Notes under the pieces: model-generated
What the model was told of the DNA's origin: nothing
The model's input: the letters and a program-made list of their open reading frames with translations, nothing else
The model's database searches: none
Source: Verrucomicrobiota bacterium
Lineage (GTDB): Bacteria > Verrucomicrobiota > Verrucomicrobiia > Chthoniobacterales > SZAS-18
Assembly: GCA_025353105.1 (NCBI GenBank)
Contig: JANXRG010000072.1
Location: 1-64,000, forward strand
Direction of reading: 5' to 3'
Length of the DNA stretch: 64,000 nt
In this document: piece by piece, positions 26,654-35,999 of the stretch
Layout of the letters: each line of letters opens with the position of its first letter
Position numbering within the stretch: the stretch's first letter is position 1
Program-made: the position numbers and the translations under genes

Positions 26654-29053
26654 TTAATGCTTCGCCGCGTGCTCGCGCATTTGCACGGGCGACGCCATGA
26701 GCTTGTCGAGCAGCGGCGTGCCGCTCGCATCATACCGCCCAAAGCTCAGCACGCCCGTCGGGCACTGCTGCACGCAGGCCGAGCACCGCACGCATTCCGG
26801 ATCCTCCATCGGCAGGCCCTTGTTCGCGAAGCTCATGATGTCGATGCCCTGGTGGCACACGCTGGTGCAGACGTTGCACGAGATGCATTTCTTCTTCTCG
26901 GCGAAGATGCGGAATTTCCCGAAGCGCGCATAAATGTGCATCAACGCCGCGAGCGGGCAGGCGAAGCGGCACCAGACGCGACCGCTGAACCAGAAATACA
27001 TACCGACGCCCAGGATCCCCGCCCAGAAAAGATCGACGAACCAGACGTAGTTGAAGAAGGGTAAATCGTGAAACAGGTAGCTGAAGCTGCGCGACGCCCA
27101 CGACTCCGGGCCAGTCACCCAACCGATCGAGCGAAAGACCATCAGGAGAAGCGCAAACGCGAGAAATACCTGACCGATCATGTTCATGCGATTCCAGAAT
27201 GGTCCGTGCGGCATCTTGGATCGCTGCGTGTCGCCGAGCGTTTCCGCGAGCGCTCCGCACGAACAGAGCCAGCCGCAATACGCACCCTTGCCCCAGCGCA
27301 TCACGATGAACGGGATGATGACAAACGTCTGGAATACCGAGATGCCGAGCCAGAGCCACATCGGCTGGTCAGTGAAGCAATTCCAAAAGAAGAGCGGCCA
27401 GGCGAGAATGAAGCCGAACGCGCGCCAGTATTCGCGGCCCAGCTCCGTGTAAGTCACGGCCGGGAAAAGCTGATCGGCGAGCCATTTCAGCGCGCCGTGA
27501 TCAAACCAGCCGTTGAGGCCCGCCCATGGGAGCAGGAGGTAGGGCATGAGGAAAAGCGGGATGATTTGCACCGCGGCAAGCGTGATGGTCTGCAGCTTCA
27601 CGTAGGGCGTGCGCCGGCGCTGGTAGCGCTTCCAGCCGAAAAGCGCGACACACAGGCAATAGGCCAGTGAGTAATAAAATCCAGGCTCGCCCAACGCGAC
27701 CTTCATCACGCCGAGAAGGTTCGTCTTGCGGCTGAACGCGGCGCCGAGCGAACCCCACCAATCAGGCACCTTGTACGGAAACCAACCGTTGTTCGCCCAC
27801 ACGTCGCCAATCGACGAGATCTGCTTGAGCACGGGCACATCGGCGATGACCACGCCCTGCTTCTTCCATTGGTACAGGAAGACCGCGAAGGCGAAGAAAA
27901 GGATGAAGCTGATCCACGTCCACGCGCGCCATTCGCCGCGGATCGGGATGCCGCTGCGCCGGAAGAAATCGAGCGGCGCTTCTCGGCCGATCATGGAAAA
28001 CACCGTGTCGTTCGGAATCGTCTCCTCGCCGTCCGCGGTCTTTAGCTTCACGGCCTCGCCCGCGATTTCCTGCACCTCCGATCCCAGCAACACGCGTAGC
28101 TTGCCGTGCGGCGAGCTCTCGCGCATCGCGTGGCTGGCGGCAGCGTTCACTCGCTCTGATTTCGGATTTTCCACGGCCACGGCCGCGGTCGGATCCTTTT
28201 CCAGCTCACGGAGCTTCTCGACATTTTCCGACTTCGCGCGGCCAAACTCCTTCGCCCGATAGCTCAAGGTCACGTCGGCCCCGCAAATCGCGCAGGCAAT
28301 CGCGGTCTCGAGCGCCGAGTCGCCGCCGCCCACCACAAGGACCCGCTTGCCGGTGAAGTCCTTGGGGTCGTAGAGCCGGTTCGAAACCTTGTCGAGTTCT
28401 TCGCCCGGCACGCCGAGCTTGCGGTAGTTTCCGCTGCGACCAATGGCAACGACGCACCGGCGCGCCTTGGTGACCCGTTTGTCGGCGTGATGCACGACGA
28501 TGTTACCACCCGTGCGCTCAACGCGGTCGATCCGGTCCTTCGTAAATTCGATGCCGGCGGCGGCGCGCTGCGCCTCGAGTTCGGCCAGGAGTGCCTCCTT
28601 GACGTTCGTGGTGAACTTCACCTCACCGGCCTGGACCATCTCCGTGGGATACGTGTAGATCGGCTTCGCCTTGGGAAAATTGACGATGGTCGAGAACGGC
28701 TCGGCCGCCTCGTAGATCTTGAACGAGAGGCCGGCCTTCTTTGCCTCGAGCGCCGCGGACAAGCCGGAGACACCGCCGCCGATGATGACAATATCGAGCA
28801 CCTCCGCGTCACCGCGTTGCCCCGCGAAGTCCGGTTCCTTCAAGATGGCCTGAACCGCGCGCGCACCCGTGTCGGCCGAAAACTTCAGCAGCGGGATCCC
28901 GCTCAAATCGCCCACGATGCGCACGCCCTTGACGACCGTCGCGCCGTCCTCGCCAACTTCGGGAAGTCGCTCGACCGTGCCGGCGGGCCAGCGCGTATGC
29001 AGCCAGCGGGTATATCCGGTGATGGGGGAGAACAGCGTTTGGGCGATGCTCAT
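26654..29053 (-). CDS. Fused thioredoxin-reductase-like flavoprotein and NosR/NapH-like membrane ferredoxin
   Basis: 799 residues. The N-terminal half is a two-dinucleotide flavoprotein: FAD site IIGGGVSGLSAA (residues 90-101), NAD(P)H site VVGGGDSALETA (241-252), and SMIGREAPLDFF closing the FAD domain. Several membrane helices follow from about 380, with the NosR/CcoG-type CGWLCSCGA and WCRFACPLAALM motifs. It ends in two 4Fe-4S clusters, CISCNVCTSVC (723-733) and CVRCSACVQQCP (754-765). The likely job is moving electrons between NAD(P)H and a membrane or periplasmic partner (inferred). It overlaps the GT2 gene by four bases. No nos or nap genes are nearby. Confidence 0.85.
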   Translation of the reverse strand: MSIAQTLFSPITGYTRWLHTRWPAGTVERLPEVGEDGATVVKGVRIVGDLSGIPLLKFSADTGARAVQAILKEPDFAGQRGDAEVLDIVIIGGGVSGLSAALEAKKAGLSFKIYEAAEPFSTIVNFPKAKPIYTYPTEMVQAGEVKFTTNVKEALLAELEAQRAAAGIEFTKDRIDRVERTGGNIVVHHADKRVTKARRCVVAIGRSGNYRKLGVPGEELDKVSNRLYDPKDFTGKRVLVVGGGDSALETAIACAICGADVTLSYRAKEFGRAKSENVEKLRELEKDPTAAVAVENPKSERVNAAASHAMRESSPHGKLRVLLGSEVQEIAGEAVKLKTADGEETIPNDTVFSMIGREAPLDFFRRSGIPIRGEWRAWTWISFILFFAFAVFLYQWKKQGVVIADVPVLKQISSIGDVWANNGWFPYKVPDWWGSLGAAFSRKTNLLGVMKVALGEPGFYYSLAYCLCVALFGWKRYQRRRTPYVKLQTITLAAVQIIPLFLMPYLLLPWAGLNGWFDHGALKWLADQLFPAVTYTELGREYWRAFGFILAWPLFFWNCFTDQPMWLWLGISVFQTFVIIPFIVMRWGKGAYCGWLCSCGALAETLGDTQRSKMPHGPFWNRMNMIGQVFLAFALLLMVFRSIGWVTGPESWASRSFSYLFHDLPFFNYVWFVDLFWAGILGVGMYFWFSGRVWCRFACPLAALMHIYARFGKFRIFAEKKKCISCNVCTSVCHQGIDIMSFANKGLPMEDPECVRCSACVQQCPTGVLSFGRYDASGTPLLDKLMASPVQMREHAAKH

Positions 29054-29859
29054 GGTTCACAAGCCGACTTGGGATTCGGTAGCAGGGATGGACGGGCCGA
29101 AAGGGCTGCACGGGCAAAACCCGGCAGCGGCCGGACGCGCGCGCGCCACGCGGCGGCCAGGATCTGCGCGCCCACCGAAATCGTCCGCCGGATGCCGACG
29201 CCCGAAACCTTTTGCTCGCCGGCGAGTCGCGCGCGCTCGCGCACGGAAACTTCGATCATCGGCACGCGACGCCGCGCCGCCAGGATCTGCGGTTCGATCG
29301 TCCAGCCGTAGGTCCATTCGCCCATCTCCAGCTCGTCAAACAATTGGCGCTCGATCAGGCGGAATGGTCCGAGATCGAAAAAGAACCGGCCGGTCAGCAG
29401 TCCACACCACGCGCCGAGCACGAGGTTGGCGACCCAGTGCGTGAACGTCATCGCCCCGTGCACATTTCGGAATCCGTCCGTGCGGCAACCCAGTACGAAA
29501 GGATAGCCATCTGCATGCGCCCCCAGCAGCCGGGGCAAATCCAACGGGTCGTTCGCGCCATCGGCCGCCATGAAAATATAGGCGTCCGGCGAAACGCCCT
29601 CGTGCTGGAGGTGGTCGATCGCCGCCTGGCAGCCGTGGCCGTACCCGCGGCGCGGCGTCACGGCGACTTCCACGCCGTGCTCGCGGGCGACGTCCGCGGT
29701 GCCGTCGGTCGAGCCGTTCACGCCGACGCAAATCGTAAAGTCGTGTCGCTGGCCCAAAGCGGCGAGCTTTCGGCGCAGCTCGTCGAGCATCACACCGAGA
29801 CAGGCTTCCTCGTTGCAAGCCGGGATGATCAAGGCGTAGTGGCGACGGTCGGAATTCAT
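29050..29859 (-). CDS. Family 2 glycosyltransferase
   Basis: 269 residues, GT-A fold. Seen: ALIIPACNEEACLGVML at the N-terminus, GVNGSTDGTADVA, and AADGANDPLDLP, which takes the place of the usual DxD (here DGAND), in the style of DPM1/polyprenyl-phosphate glycosyltransferases. LGPFRLIERQLFDEL and MIEVSVRERARLAGEQKVSG complete the domain. No C-terminal membrane anchor is obvious. It is the first gene of a two-gene unit with the flavoprotein fusion, an unexpected pairing. Confidence 0.82.
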   Translation of the reverse strand: MNSDRRHYALIIPACNEEACLGVMLDELRRKLAALGQRHDFTICVGVNGSTDGTADVAREHGVEVAVTPRRGYGHGCQAAIDHLQHEGVSPDAYIFMAADGANDPLDLPRLLGAHADGYPFVLGCRTDGFRNVHGAMTFTHWVANLVLGAWCGLLTGRFFFDLGPFRLIERQLFDELEMGEWTYGWTIEPQILAARRRVPMIEVSVRERARLAGEQKVSGVGIRRTISVGAQILAAAWRARVRPLPGFARAALSARPSLLPNPKSACEP

Positions 29860-30069
29860 CGGCAGGGAGGAAGGTATGACAGGTACGGCTTCGCGGGCAA
29901 CTTGGGATGCGGGAACTTCTTGGGGAAGAAAACGGCTCGTGGCGACTCCTAACGAAGATGAAAGCGCCGCCGCCCCGAAATATTCCGGGAATTTGCTCCC
30001 CGTGGATCGTTGCTTGCCACGCCGCGGTGGGCTGGGTACCTAGCAGCAGGGGCCGCGGCTCCGAAACCC

Positions 30070-30561
30070 ATGTCCGCGGAATTCTCATCGCTCGTCGAGG
30101 CTCATTACGGGGGACTTTTTCGCTTTGCGGTAAGTTTGGCGCGGGACGAGGCGGCGGCCGCCGACCTGACGCAGCAGACGTTTCTGAAGTGGGCGCGTCA
30201 TGGCGACCAATTGCGCGACCGGACCAAGGCGAAGACGTGGCTGTTCACGACATTACACCGCGAATTCCTGGCGACGCGGCGCAAGGTGCGCGAGCAGGCC
30301 GACGAGTCAGAATTGGATTCGATTCCCGCCCCGCAGATCGAAGTGGGAAACAAGATCGACGCCAAGGCGGCCGTCGCGGCGCTTTCGGACCTCGACGAGA
30401 CGTATCGCGCGCCGGTCGCGATGTTTTACCTCGAGGATCTGAGTTACGCCGAAATCGCCGAATCCCTCGACATTCCCATTGGCACCGTGATGTCCCGTCT
30501 TTCACGCGGACGCGAGCGCTTGCGGAAAATCTTGTCGCCCGCCTCCGAACTCCATGAGTAA
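30070..30561 (+). CDS. ECF-family RNA polymerase sigma factor
   Basis: 163 residues. Region 2 covers EAHYGGLFRFAVSLARDEAA, then ADLTQQTFLKWARHG; region 4 covers YRAPVAMFYLEDLSYAEIAE and SLDIPIGTVMSRLSRGRERL. The ATG at 30070 matches the family start; the frame runs 20 codons further upstream. It overlaps the next gene by eight bases, and that gene is probably its regulator. The gap from 29860 holds the divergent promoters; I see no clear -35/-10 pair. Confidence 0.88.
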   Translation: MSAEFSSLVEAHYGGLFRFAVSLARDEAAAADLTQQTFLKWARHGDQLRDRTKAKTWLFTTLHREFLATRRKVREQADESELDSIPAPQIEVGNKIDAKAAVAALSDLDETYRAPVAMFYLEDLSYAEIAESLDIPIGTVMSRLSRGRERLRKILSPASELHE

Positions 30562-31204
30562 CCCTGAGCCCAACCTGTCCGACGGCCGACCTCCGCTTGA
30601 CGAGCTGGATCTTTTGATTCGCCAGGCGGTGCGCGCCATCGAGCCGCCGCCGAATCTTTACGGTAAGATTCTCGCCGCCGCCGCAGAGTCCGGCTCGGCT
30701 GCGGCGGTGGAGGCTGAAGGCAAGCTGTCGTGGTGGAGCTCGCTCGCGGCCGCCGGCGCGCGACTTTTCGGGACAGCACGCGGCGCGTTTGACGATTTTC
30801 GAGTCGAGGTCGCCACGGTCAGGACGCCGCAGCTCGTCGCCGCGCGCCTCAAACTGGATCTTCGTTCCGCGGAGCTCTCGCAACTTGTCGACTGGCTGGA
30901 CCAGGCCCGCGCCCCGCGTCCGGACGGCAGCGGATTCCGGCCGGAGGGGAATTTCGGCCCGGTGGGGTGCAAGACCTTTCAATGGCACGGTCAGCGCTTC
31001 AGCGTGATCTGTTTTTACGATCACGGGAAACGTGGAGTGCACCTGTTCTCGATCAACGGGCGTTCGCTGCACCATCCGCCTCCCGAGGGCACGCCGCAGT
31101 GGCTCACGCTTGGTGGTCTGCCAACCGCCAGCTGGAGTCACGGCGGAACCAGCTTTGTGCTCGTCGCCGGCGGCCCGGGGATGAATTTGGGCGAATATTT
31201 CTAA
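30554..31204 (+). CDS. Putative cytoplasmic anti-sigma partner, unrecognised family
   Basis: 216 residues. The N-terminus (LDELDLLIRQAVRAIEPPPN) resembles short anti-sigma helices, but no zinc ligands and no confident membrane helix are seen; a weak hydrophobic stretch lies at 60-75 (WSSLAAAGARLFG). The C-terminal half (FQWHGQRFSVICFYDHGKRG, then HLFSINGRSLHH) looks like a small beta-rich domain. Assignment as an anti-sigma factor rests on the eight-base overlap with the upstream sigma gene. Function otherwise unknown. Confidence 0.6.
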   Translation: MSNPEPNLSDGRPPLDELDLLIRQAVRAIEPPPNLYGKILAAAAESGSAAAVEAEGKLSWWSSLAAAGARLFGTARGAFDDFRVEVATVRTPQLVAARLKLDLRSAELSQLVDWLDQARAPRPDGSGFRPEGNFGPVGCKTFQWHGQRFSVICFYDHGKRGVHLFSINGRSLHHPPPEGTPQWLTLGGLPTASWSHGGTSFVLVAGGPGMNLGEYF

Positions 31205-31244
31205 CGGCGGAGCGGCGGCGCCGGACCGAATTCCCCGACCCGTT

Positions 31245-31943
31245 GTGCCGGCGGGATTTTGGCGGACACGCGTGCTAGATTCAAATTCTGTGGACGGACG
31301 CGGCCTGAAATTCACTCTCGTGTTTGTGCCCGTGCTCTACGTGGTGCACGCACTGGAATTGCTCTCGCCGGGAAGTTCCTGGGCGTGGCTGGGGATTCTG
31401 CCGCGGACGCTGCGCGGACTATCCGGCCTGATCTTCACGCCCGTCCTGCATGCGAGTTGGCAGCACCTGCTCGTCAACACCGGTCCGCTTCTCGTGCTGC
31501 TCGCGCTGCTCTTTATGAACATGAGCTACCGGCCGTGGCGAAGCCTCGTTTGGCTCTGGATTTTGAGCGGATTCGGCACGTGGTTAATCGGACGCGGCGG
31601 CACGATCCATATCGGCGCCAGCGGCCTCATCTGCGCGCTCGCGGCCTTCCTTGTCGTCGCGGCTTGGCGGCTTCGGCATTGGTCCGCACTGTTGATCGCC
31701 GGCGTCGTGGTCGCGCTTTACGGCGGACTTTTCCTCGCCGCGCTGCCTTGGACCGTGGGACCCAACGTTTCCTGGGAATCGCACCTCAGCGGCCTGTTTG
31801 TCGGCGCGTTGGTCGCGGCCCGGCTCCGGCCGCCGCGGCCCGACCCGGCCGAGGCCGCCGCGCGCGCGGCGCTTGCCGAGGCCGACCGCCTCGAGCAGCT
31901 CGCGGTGCAACTTTCCGATCGACATCCCCGAACCCGACCCTGA
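31245..31943 (+). CDS. Rhomboid family intramembrane serine protease
   Basis: 232 residues with about six membrane helices. Seen: FTPVLHASWQHLLVNTGPL (the rhomboid H/N loop), catalytic Ser in HIGASGLICAL and catalytic His in WESHLSGLFVGAL, as in the GxSx...H dyad. The C-terminus is Arg/Ala rich and cytoplasmic. It cleaves transmembrane substrates within the bilayer. GTG at 31245 was used; GTGs at 31272 and 31290 are alternatives and would remove a non-hydrophobic leader. Confidence 0.85.
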   Translation: MPAGFWRTRVLDSNSVDGRGLKFTLVFVPVLYVVHALELLSPGSSWAWLGILPRTLRGLSGLIFTPVLHASWQHLLVNTGPLLVLLALLFMNMSYRPWRSLVWLWILSGFGTWLIGRGGTIHIGASGLICALAAFLVVAAWRLRHWSALLIAGVVVALYGGLFLAALPWTVGPNVSWESHLSGLFVGALVAARLRPPRPDPAEAAARAALAEADRLEQLAVQLSDRHPRTRP

Positions 31944-31955
31944 ACATCGCCGCGT

Positions 31956-32354
31956 ATGCAAATCGCCACCCAACTCGCGCTGTTTCTCGAGAATAAACCC
32001 GGCACGCTCGCCGCCGTCTGCGCGGCGCTGGCCGAGGCGAAAATCAACATCTACGCCCTGACCGTTTCGGACACGGTGGACCATGCGGTGGTGCGGATGG
32101 TCGTCAGCGACACGGTAAAAGCCCTGCATCTTTTCGGCGAACGCGGCGTGCTGGTGGTGGAAAACGAAGTCCTCCTGATCGTGGCCGACAACCGTCCCGG
32201 AGTGCTGGTCGAGATCGCAACCAAGCTCGCCAAAGCCCGCACGAACATCGAGTACCTTTATCTCGGCGGGGCGCCGAAAGCGAAGAAATCGCTCATCGTG
32301 ATCCGCGCGAGCCACGCGCAAAGGGCATTCAAGGCGCTCGGCGGCAAAGCGTGA
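31956..32354 (+). CDS. Tandem ACT-domain protein
   Basis: 132 residues made of two ACT modules: ATQLALFLENKPGTLAAVCA at the first and VLLIVADNRPGVLVEIATKL at the second, each with the ENKPG/DNRPG turn that starts an ACT ligand site. Stand-alone double-ACT proteins are thought to sense amino acids. It follows the rhomboid gene by 12 bases and precedes glgX by 49; no catalytic partner is adjacent, so its target is unknown. Confidence 0.85.
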   Translation: MQIATQLALFLENKPGTLAAVCAALAEAKINIYALTVSDTVDHAVVRMVVSDTVKALHLFGERGVLVVENEVLLIVADNRPGVLVEIATKLAKARTNIEYLYLGGAPKAKKSLIVIRASHAQRAFKALGGKA

Positions 32355-32403
32355 CGCGCGAAGTCGTTCCGCCGCCGCACCGCTCGACGAGGGCACGTCC
32401 GCG

Positions 32404-34587
32404 ATGAAGCTGCAGACCTGGCCCGGTTCGCCGTATCCGCTCGGCGCCACGTCGACCGGCGAGGGCGTCAATTTCGCGCTTTTTTCCGAGAACGCGTCGG
32501 GGGTGGATCTCTGCCTGTTCGACTCGTCGCACCAGCCGCAGGAAACGTTACGCATCCGGCTCACCGAGCACACGGATCAGATCTGGCATTCGTTCATTCC
32601 CGGACTGCGGCCCGGCCAGATTTACGGCTACCGCGTCTACGGCCCGTATGCGCCGGAACGCGGTCATCGCTTCAATGCGAGCAAGCTCCTCGTCGATCCG
32701 TACGCGAAGGCCATCACGGGCGAGGTCCGCTGGGGACCCGAGATGTTTGGCTTCGAGCTGGGCTCGCCGCTGGGCGATCTTTCACGCGATTACCGCGACA
32801 GCGCGCCGGGCATGCCCCGATGTGTTGTGGTGGATGATCGCGCGTTCGACTGGGCTAGTGACGCCCCGCCGCGCACGCCGTTGCATCAATCGATCATCTA
32901 TGAGCTGCACGTCCGCGGATTTACCAAGCTCAGTCCGGACATTCCTGAAGAGCAGCGCGGCACCTACGCGGGGCTCGGACATCCCGCCACCATCGAATAT
33001 CTCAAGACGCTCGGCGTGACCGCCGTGGAGTTGTTGCCAGTACATCATCACTCCGACGAGCCGCATCTCGTCGGGCGCGAACGCTCGAATTATTGGGGCT
33101 ACAGCACCCTTGGGTATTTCGCCCCGCATGCCGCGTACGCCGCCTGCGGCGGCACCCAGGGCGAACAGGTCGCGGAGTTCAAACAGATGGTGAAGGCGCT
33201 CCACGCCGCCGGAATCGAGGTCATCCTCGACGTCGTCTACAACCACACGGCCGAGGGTGGCGAGGGCGGTCCGACGCTGTGCTTTCGCGGGATCGACAAC
33301 GCGTCGTACTACCGCCTGCAGCCCGACAATCCCCGCTTTCATCTCGACTTCACCGGTTGCGGGAATTCCCTGAACGTCCTCCACGAAAACGCGCTGCGGC
33401 TCGTGCTCGACAGCCTGCGCTACTGGGCAACGGAGATGCATGTGGACGGCTTCCGCTTCGACCTCGCAACAACCCTGCTGCGCGGCGAGAATACGGGCGT
33501 CGAGGAAATGTCGCCCTTTCTCGCCATCGTCCACCAGGACCCGGTCATCTCGCGCGTGAAGCTCATCGCGGAGCCATGGGACGTTGGGCACGACGGCTAC
33601 CACGTCGGCAATTTTCCCGTGCTTTGGGCCGAATGGAACGGGCGGTATCGCGACACGGTGCGGCGGTACTGGAAGGGCGATGACGCGCAGGCCGCCGACC
33701 TCGCCTTCCGGCTGTGCGGCAGCTCCGATCTCTACCGCCACAACGGCAAACGGCCCTACGCGAGCATCAATTTTGTCACGTCGCACGACGGATTCACGCT
33801 GCACGACCTCGTGAGCTACAGCGAGAAGCACAACGAGGACAACGGCGAGGAGAACCGCGACGGCGACAATCACAACAACTCGTGGAATTGCGGCGTAGAG
33901 GGCGAGACCGACGATGGGGAAATCAACGCGCTGCGCCAGCGCCAGCAGCGCAATCTGCTCGCGACGCTGCTGCTTTCCCAAGGCGTGCCGATGATCTGCG
34001 CCGGCGACGAGTGCGGTCGCACCCAACGGGGCAACAACAACGCTTACTGCCAGGACAACGGGATCAGCTGGTTTGATTGGTCGCGGCTGGCGGACCCGAA
34101 ATCAAAGCTCCTGCTCGAATTCACGCGGCGATTGATCCGGCTCCGGCATGACCATCCGATTTTCCGGCGTCCGAAGTTTTTTCAGGGCCGCAGGATTCGT
34201 GGTTCCGACGTGAAGGACGTCATGTGGTTCAGTCCGGCCGGCACCGAAATCACCGACGAAGAGTGGAACATGCATTACGTGCGCAGCATCGGGCTCTTCT
34301 TGAGCGGACGAACGATGGACGTGCGTGACGAGCAGGGCCGCCTGATCGAGGACGATTCGTTTCTGCTCCTGCTCAATGCGAATCACGCGCCGATGGCGTT
34401 CGTCCTGCCGGGCCGGCGGGATGCGCGCTGGGAACTGGAGCTCGACACCGCTCTCGACGACGGGGAAATCTCCGCCGATCGGCGCGAGCATCAGGGCAGT
34501 TCGACGCTGCTGCTCCGCGAACGCTCGCTGTGCGTGCTCAAGCTGAGTGGCCGGACGTCCGTCGAGTCGATGCTGCTCCTGAGCTAG
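32404..34587 (+). CDS. glgX: Glycogen debranching enzyme GlgX
   Basis: 727 residues, isoamylase-type GH13. An N-terminal CBM48 (GEGVNFALFSENASGVDLCL) is followed by the (beta/alpha)8 barrel: ILDVVYNHTAEG, nucleophile Asp353 in DGFRFDLATTL, acid Glu390 in LIAEPWDVG, and Asp462 in VTSHDGFTL. It hydrolyses alpha-1,6 branches of glycogen limit dextrins. Length is typical of bacterial GlgX/TreX. No other glycogen genes are adjacent. Confidence 0.94.
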   Translation: MKLQTWPGSPYPLGATSTGEGVNFALFSENASGVDLCLFDSSHQPQETLRIRLTEHTDQIWHSFIPGLRPGQIYGYRVYGPYAPERGHRFNASKLLVDPYAKAITGEVRWGPEMFGFELGSPLGDLSRDYRDSAPGMPRCVVVDDRAFDWASDAPPRTPLHQSIIYELHVRGFTKLSPDIPEEQRGTYAGLGHPATIEYLKTLGVTAVELLPVHHHSDEPHLVGRERSNYWGYSTLGYFAPHAAYAACGGTQGEQVAEFKQMVKALHAAGIEVILDVVYNHTAEGGEGGPTLCFRGIDNASYYRLQPDNPRFHLDFTGCGNSLNVLHENALRLVLDSLRYWATEMHVDGFRFDLATTLLRGENTGVEEMSPFLAIVHQDPVISRVKLIAEPWDVGHDGYHVGNFPVLWAEWNGRYRDTVRRYWKGDDAQAADLAFRLCGSSDLYRHNGKRPYASINFVTSHDGFTLHDLVSYSEKHNEDNGEENRDGDNHNNSWNCGVEGETDDGEINALRQRQQRNLLATLLLSQGVPMICAGDECGRTQRGNNNAYCQDNGISWFDWSRLADPKSKLLLEFTRRLIRLRHDHPIFRRPKFFQGRRIRGSDVKDVMWFSPAGTEITDEEWNMHYVRSIGLFLSGRTMDVRDEQGRLIEDDSFLLLLNANHAPMAFVLPGRRDARWELELDTALDDGEISADRREHQGSSTLLLRERSLCVLKLSGRTSVESMLLLS

Positions 34588-34599
34588 GGCGGGCGCCGT

Positions 34600-35970
34600 T
34601 CAATCGAGGAATTTCCCGGGGTTCAGGATGCCGTGCGGATCGAGCGCGGCCTTGACCCGGCGATGCAGGGCGAAATTCTCCGCGCTAACCGCCTCCGGCC
34701 ACCACCGTTTCTTGGCCAGCCCAATCCCGTGCTCGCCGGTAATGGCCCCGCCCCACGCGATCACCTGCCGGAATAACTCGTCGAGCGCACGGTCCACGCG
34801 AGCCCGCACCTCGGGCGCCTCGTAGTCCGCCGCCATGATGTTCACATGGATGTTGCCGTCGCCGGCATGGCCAAAGCACGCGACCGCGTCGCCGTATTTC
34901 GCCTGCAAACCGGCCGCGAAGTCCATCAGGTCGACCAGCCGGCCGCGCGGCACCGTCACGTCCTCGTTCAACTTCGTCAGCCCGCTCGCCTTGAGCGATT
35001 CCGAAAATCCGCGCCGCAGTGCCCACAGCGCCTCGACGTCCGCATCGCCGAACGCGGTTTTCACGTCCGTCGATCCGCTACGCTCGATCAGCGCCGCCAA
35101 ATCCGCCAGTTCCGCGCGAATCGCGCCGGCGTGACCGTCGAGCTCGAGCAGGAGATGCCCGTCGCCCGCGGGCACCATTTCGCCGAGATGCGCGCGCGCC
35201 GCCGCCAGCGTGAACTTGTCCGCGATCTCGAGCGCCGCCGGAAGGTGGCCCGCGGAAAAAATCGACTGCACCGCCGCGGCTGCGTCCCGAATCGTCGGCA
35301 TCGCCGCCGAGATCGCGGCCCGCGCCGGCGGATGCGGCAGCAGGCGGAGCGTCGCGCGCGTCACCACGCCGAGCATGCCTTCCGAGCCAACGAACATACC
35401 GATCAGGTCGAACCCGGTCTTGTTCTTGTGCGCGCGACCGCCCACCTCAACCACGCGGCCGTCGGCGAGCACGACCTCGAGGCCGAGCACGTAGTGGCGC
35501 GTGACCCCGTACTTCAGGCAGCGCGGGCCGCCGGCGTTGGTCGCGATGTTCCCACCGAGCGTGCAATGCTTGAGGCTGGCCGGGTCCGGCGGATAAAACA
35601 TGCCGCGCGCCCGCACGGCCGACTGGAGATCGCCGGTGATGACGCCCGGTTCCACCACGGCGATAAAATCACGGTCATGGATCTCGAGGATCCGGTTCAG
35701 GCGCGCGACGGACAGCGCGATGCCGCCCCGTTCCGGCACGACTCCGCCCACGTAGCCGTAGCCCGCACCGCGAGCGGTCACGGGAAAGCGATGCTCATTC
35801 GCGAAACGGAGCGTCGCGCTAACCTCGGCCGTCGATCCCGCCCACACCACCACGTCGGGCAAGCGGTGCGCGAACCATTTATCCCCGTCGTGCGCCTGCA
35901 AAACCGCCGGCGCATCACCGACCGAGTCCGCCGGCAGAAATTCACGCAGCGAGGCGGCGAGATTCATCAT
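34600..35970 (-). CDS. FAD-linked oxidase (glycolate/D-lactate dehydrogenase GlcD-like)
   Basis: 456 residues. An FAD-binding PCMH domain (VTARGAGYGYVGGVVPERGG, YPPDPASLKHCTLGGNIATN, AGGPRCLKYG) is followed by an FAD-oxidase C domain with ACFGHAGDGNIHVNIMA and TGEHGIGLAKKRWW. These oxidise 2-hydroxy acids such as glycolate or D-lactate; the substrate cannot be fixed from sequence. The ATGATG at 35970 begins protein-like sequence. It lies 29 bases after mlaD on the same strand, and there is no glcE or glcF nearby. Confidence 0.85.
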   Translation of the reverse strand: MMNLAASLREFLPADSVGDAPAVLQAHDGDKWFAHRLPDVVVWAGSTAEVSATLRFANEHRFPVTARGAGYGYVGGVVPERGGIALSVARLNRILEIHDRDFIAVVEPGVITGDLQSAVRARGMFYPPDPASLKHCTLGGNIATNAGGPRCLKYGVTRHYVLGLEVVLADGRVVEVGGRAHKNKTGFDLIGMFVGSEGMLGVVTRATLRLLPHPPARAAISAAMPTIRDAAAAVQSIFSAGHLPAALEIADKFTLAAARAHLGEMVPAGDGHLLLELDGHAGAIRAELADLAALIERSGSTDVKTAFGDADVEALWALRRGFSESLKASGLTKLNEDVTVPRGRLVDLMDFAAGLQAKYGDAVACFGHAGDGNIHVNIMAADYEAPEVRARVDRALDELFRQVIAWGGAITGEHGIGLAKKRWWPEAVSAENFALHRRVKAALDPHGILNPGKFLD

Positions 35971-35999
35971 GATCGATGTGGCGCCAGCAACGCTGACGA

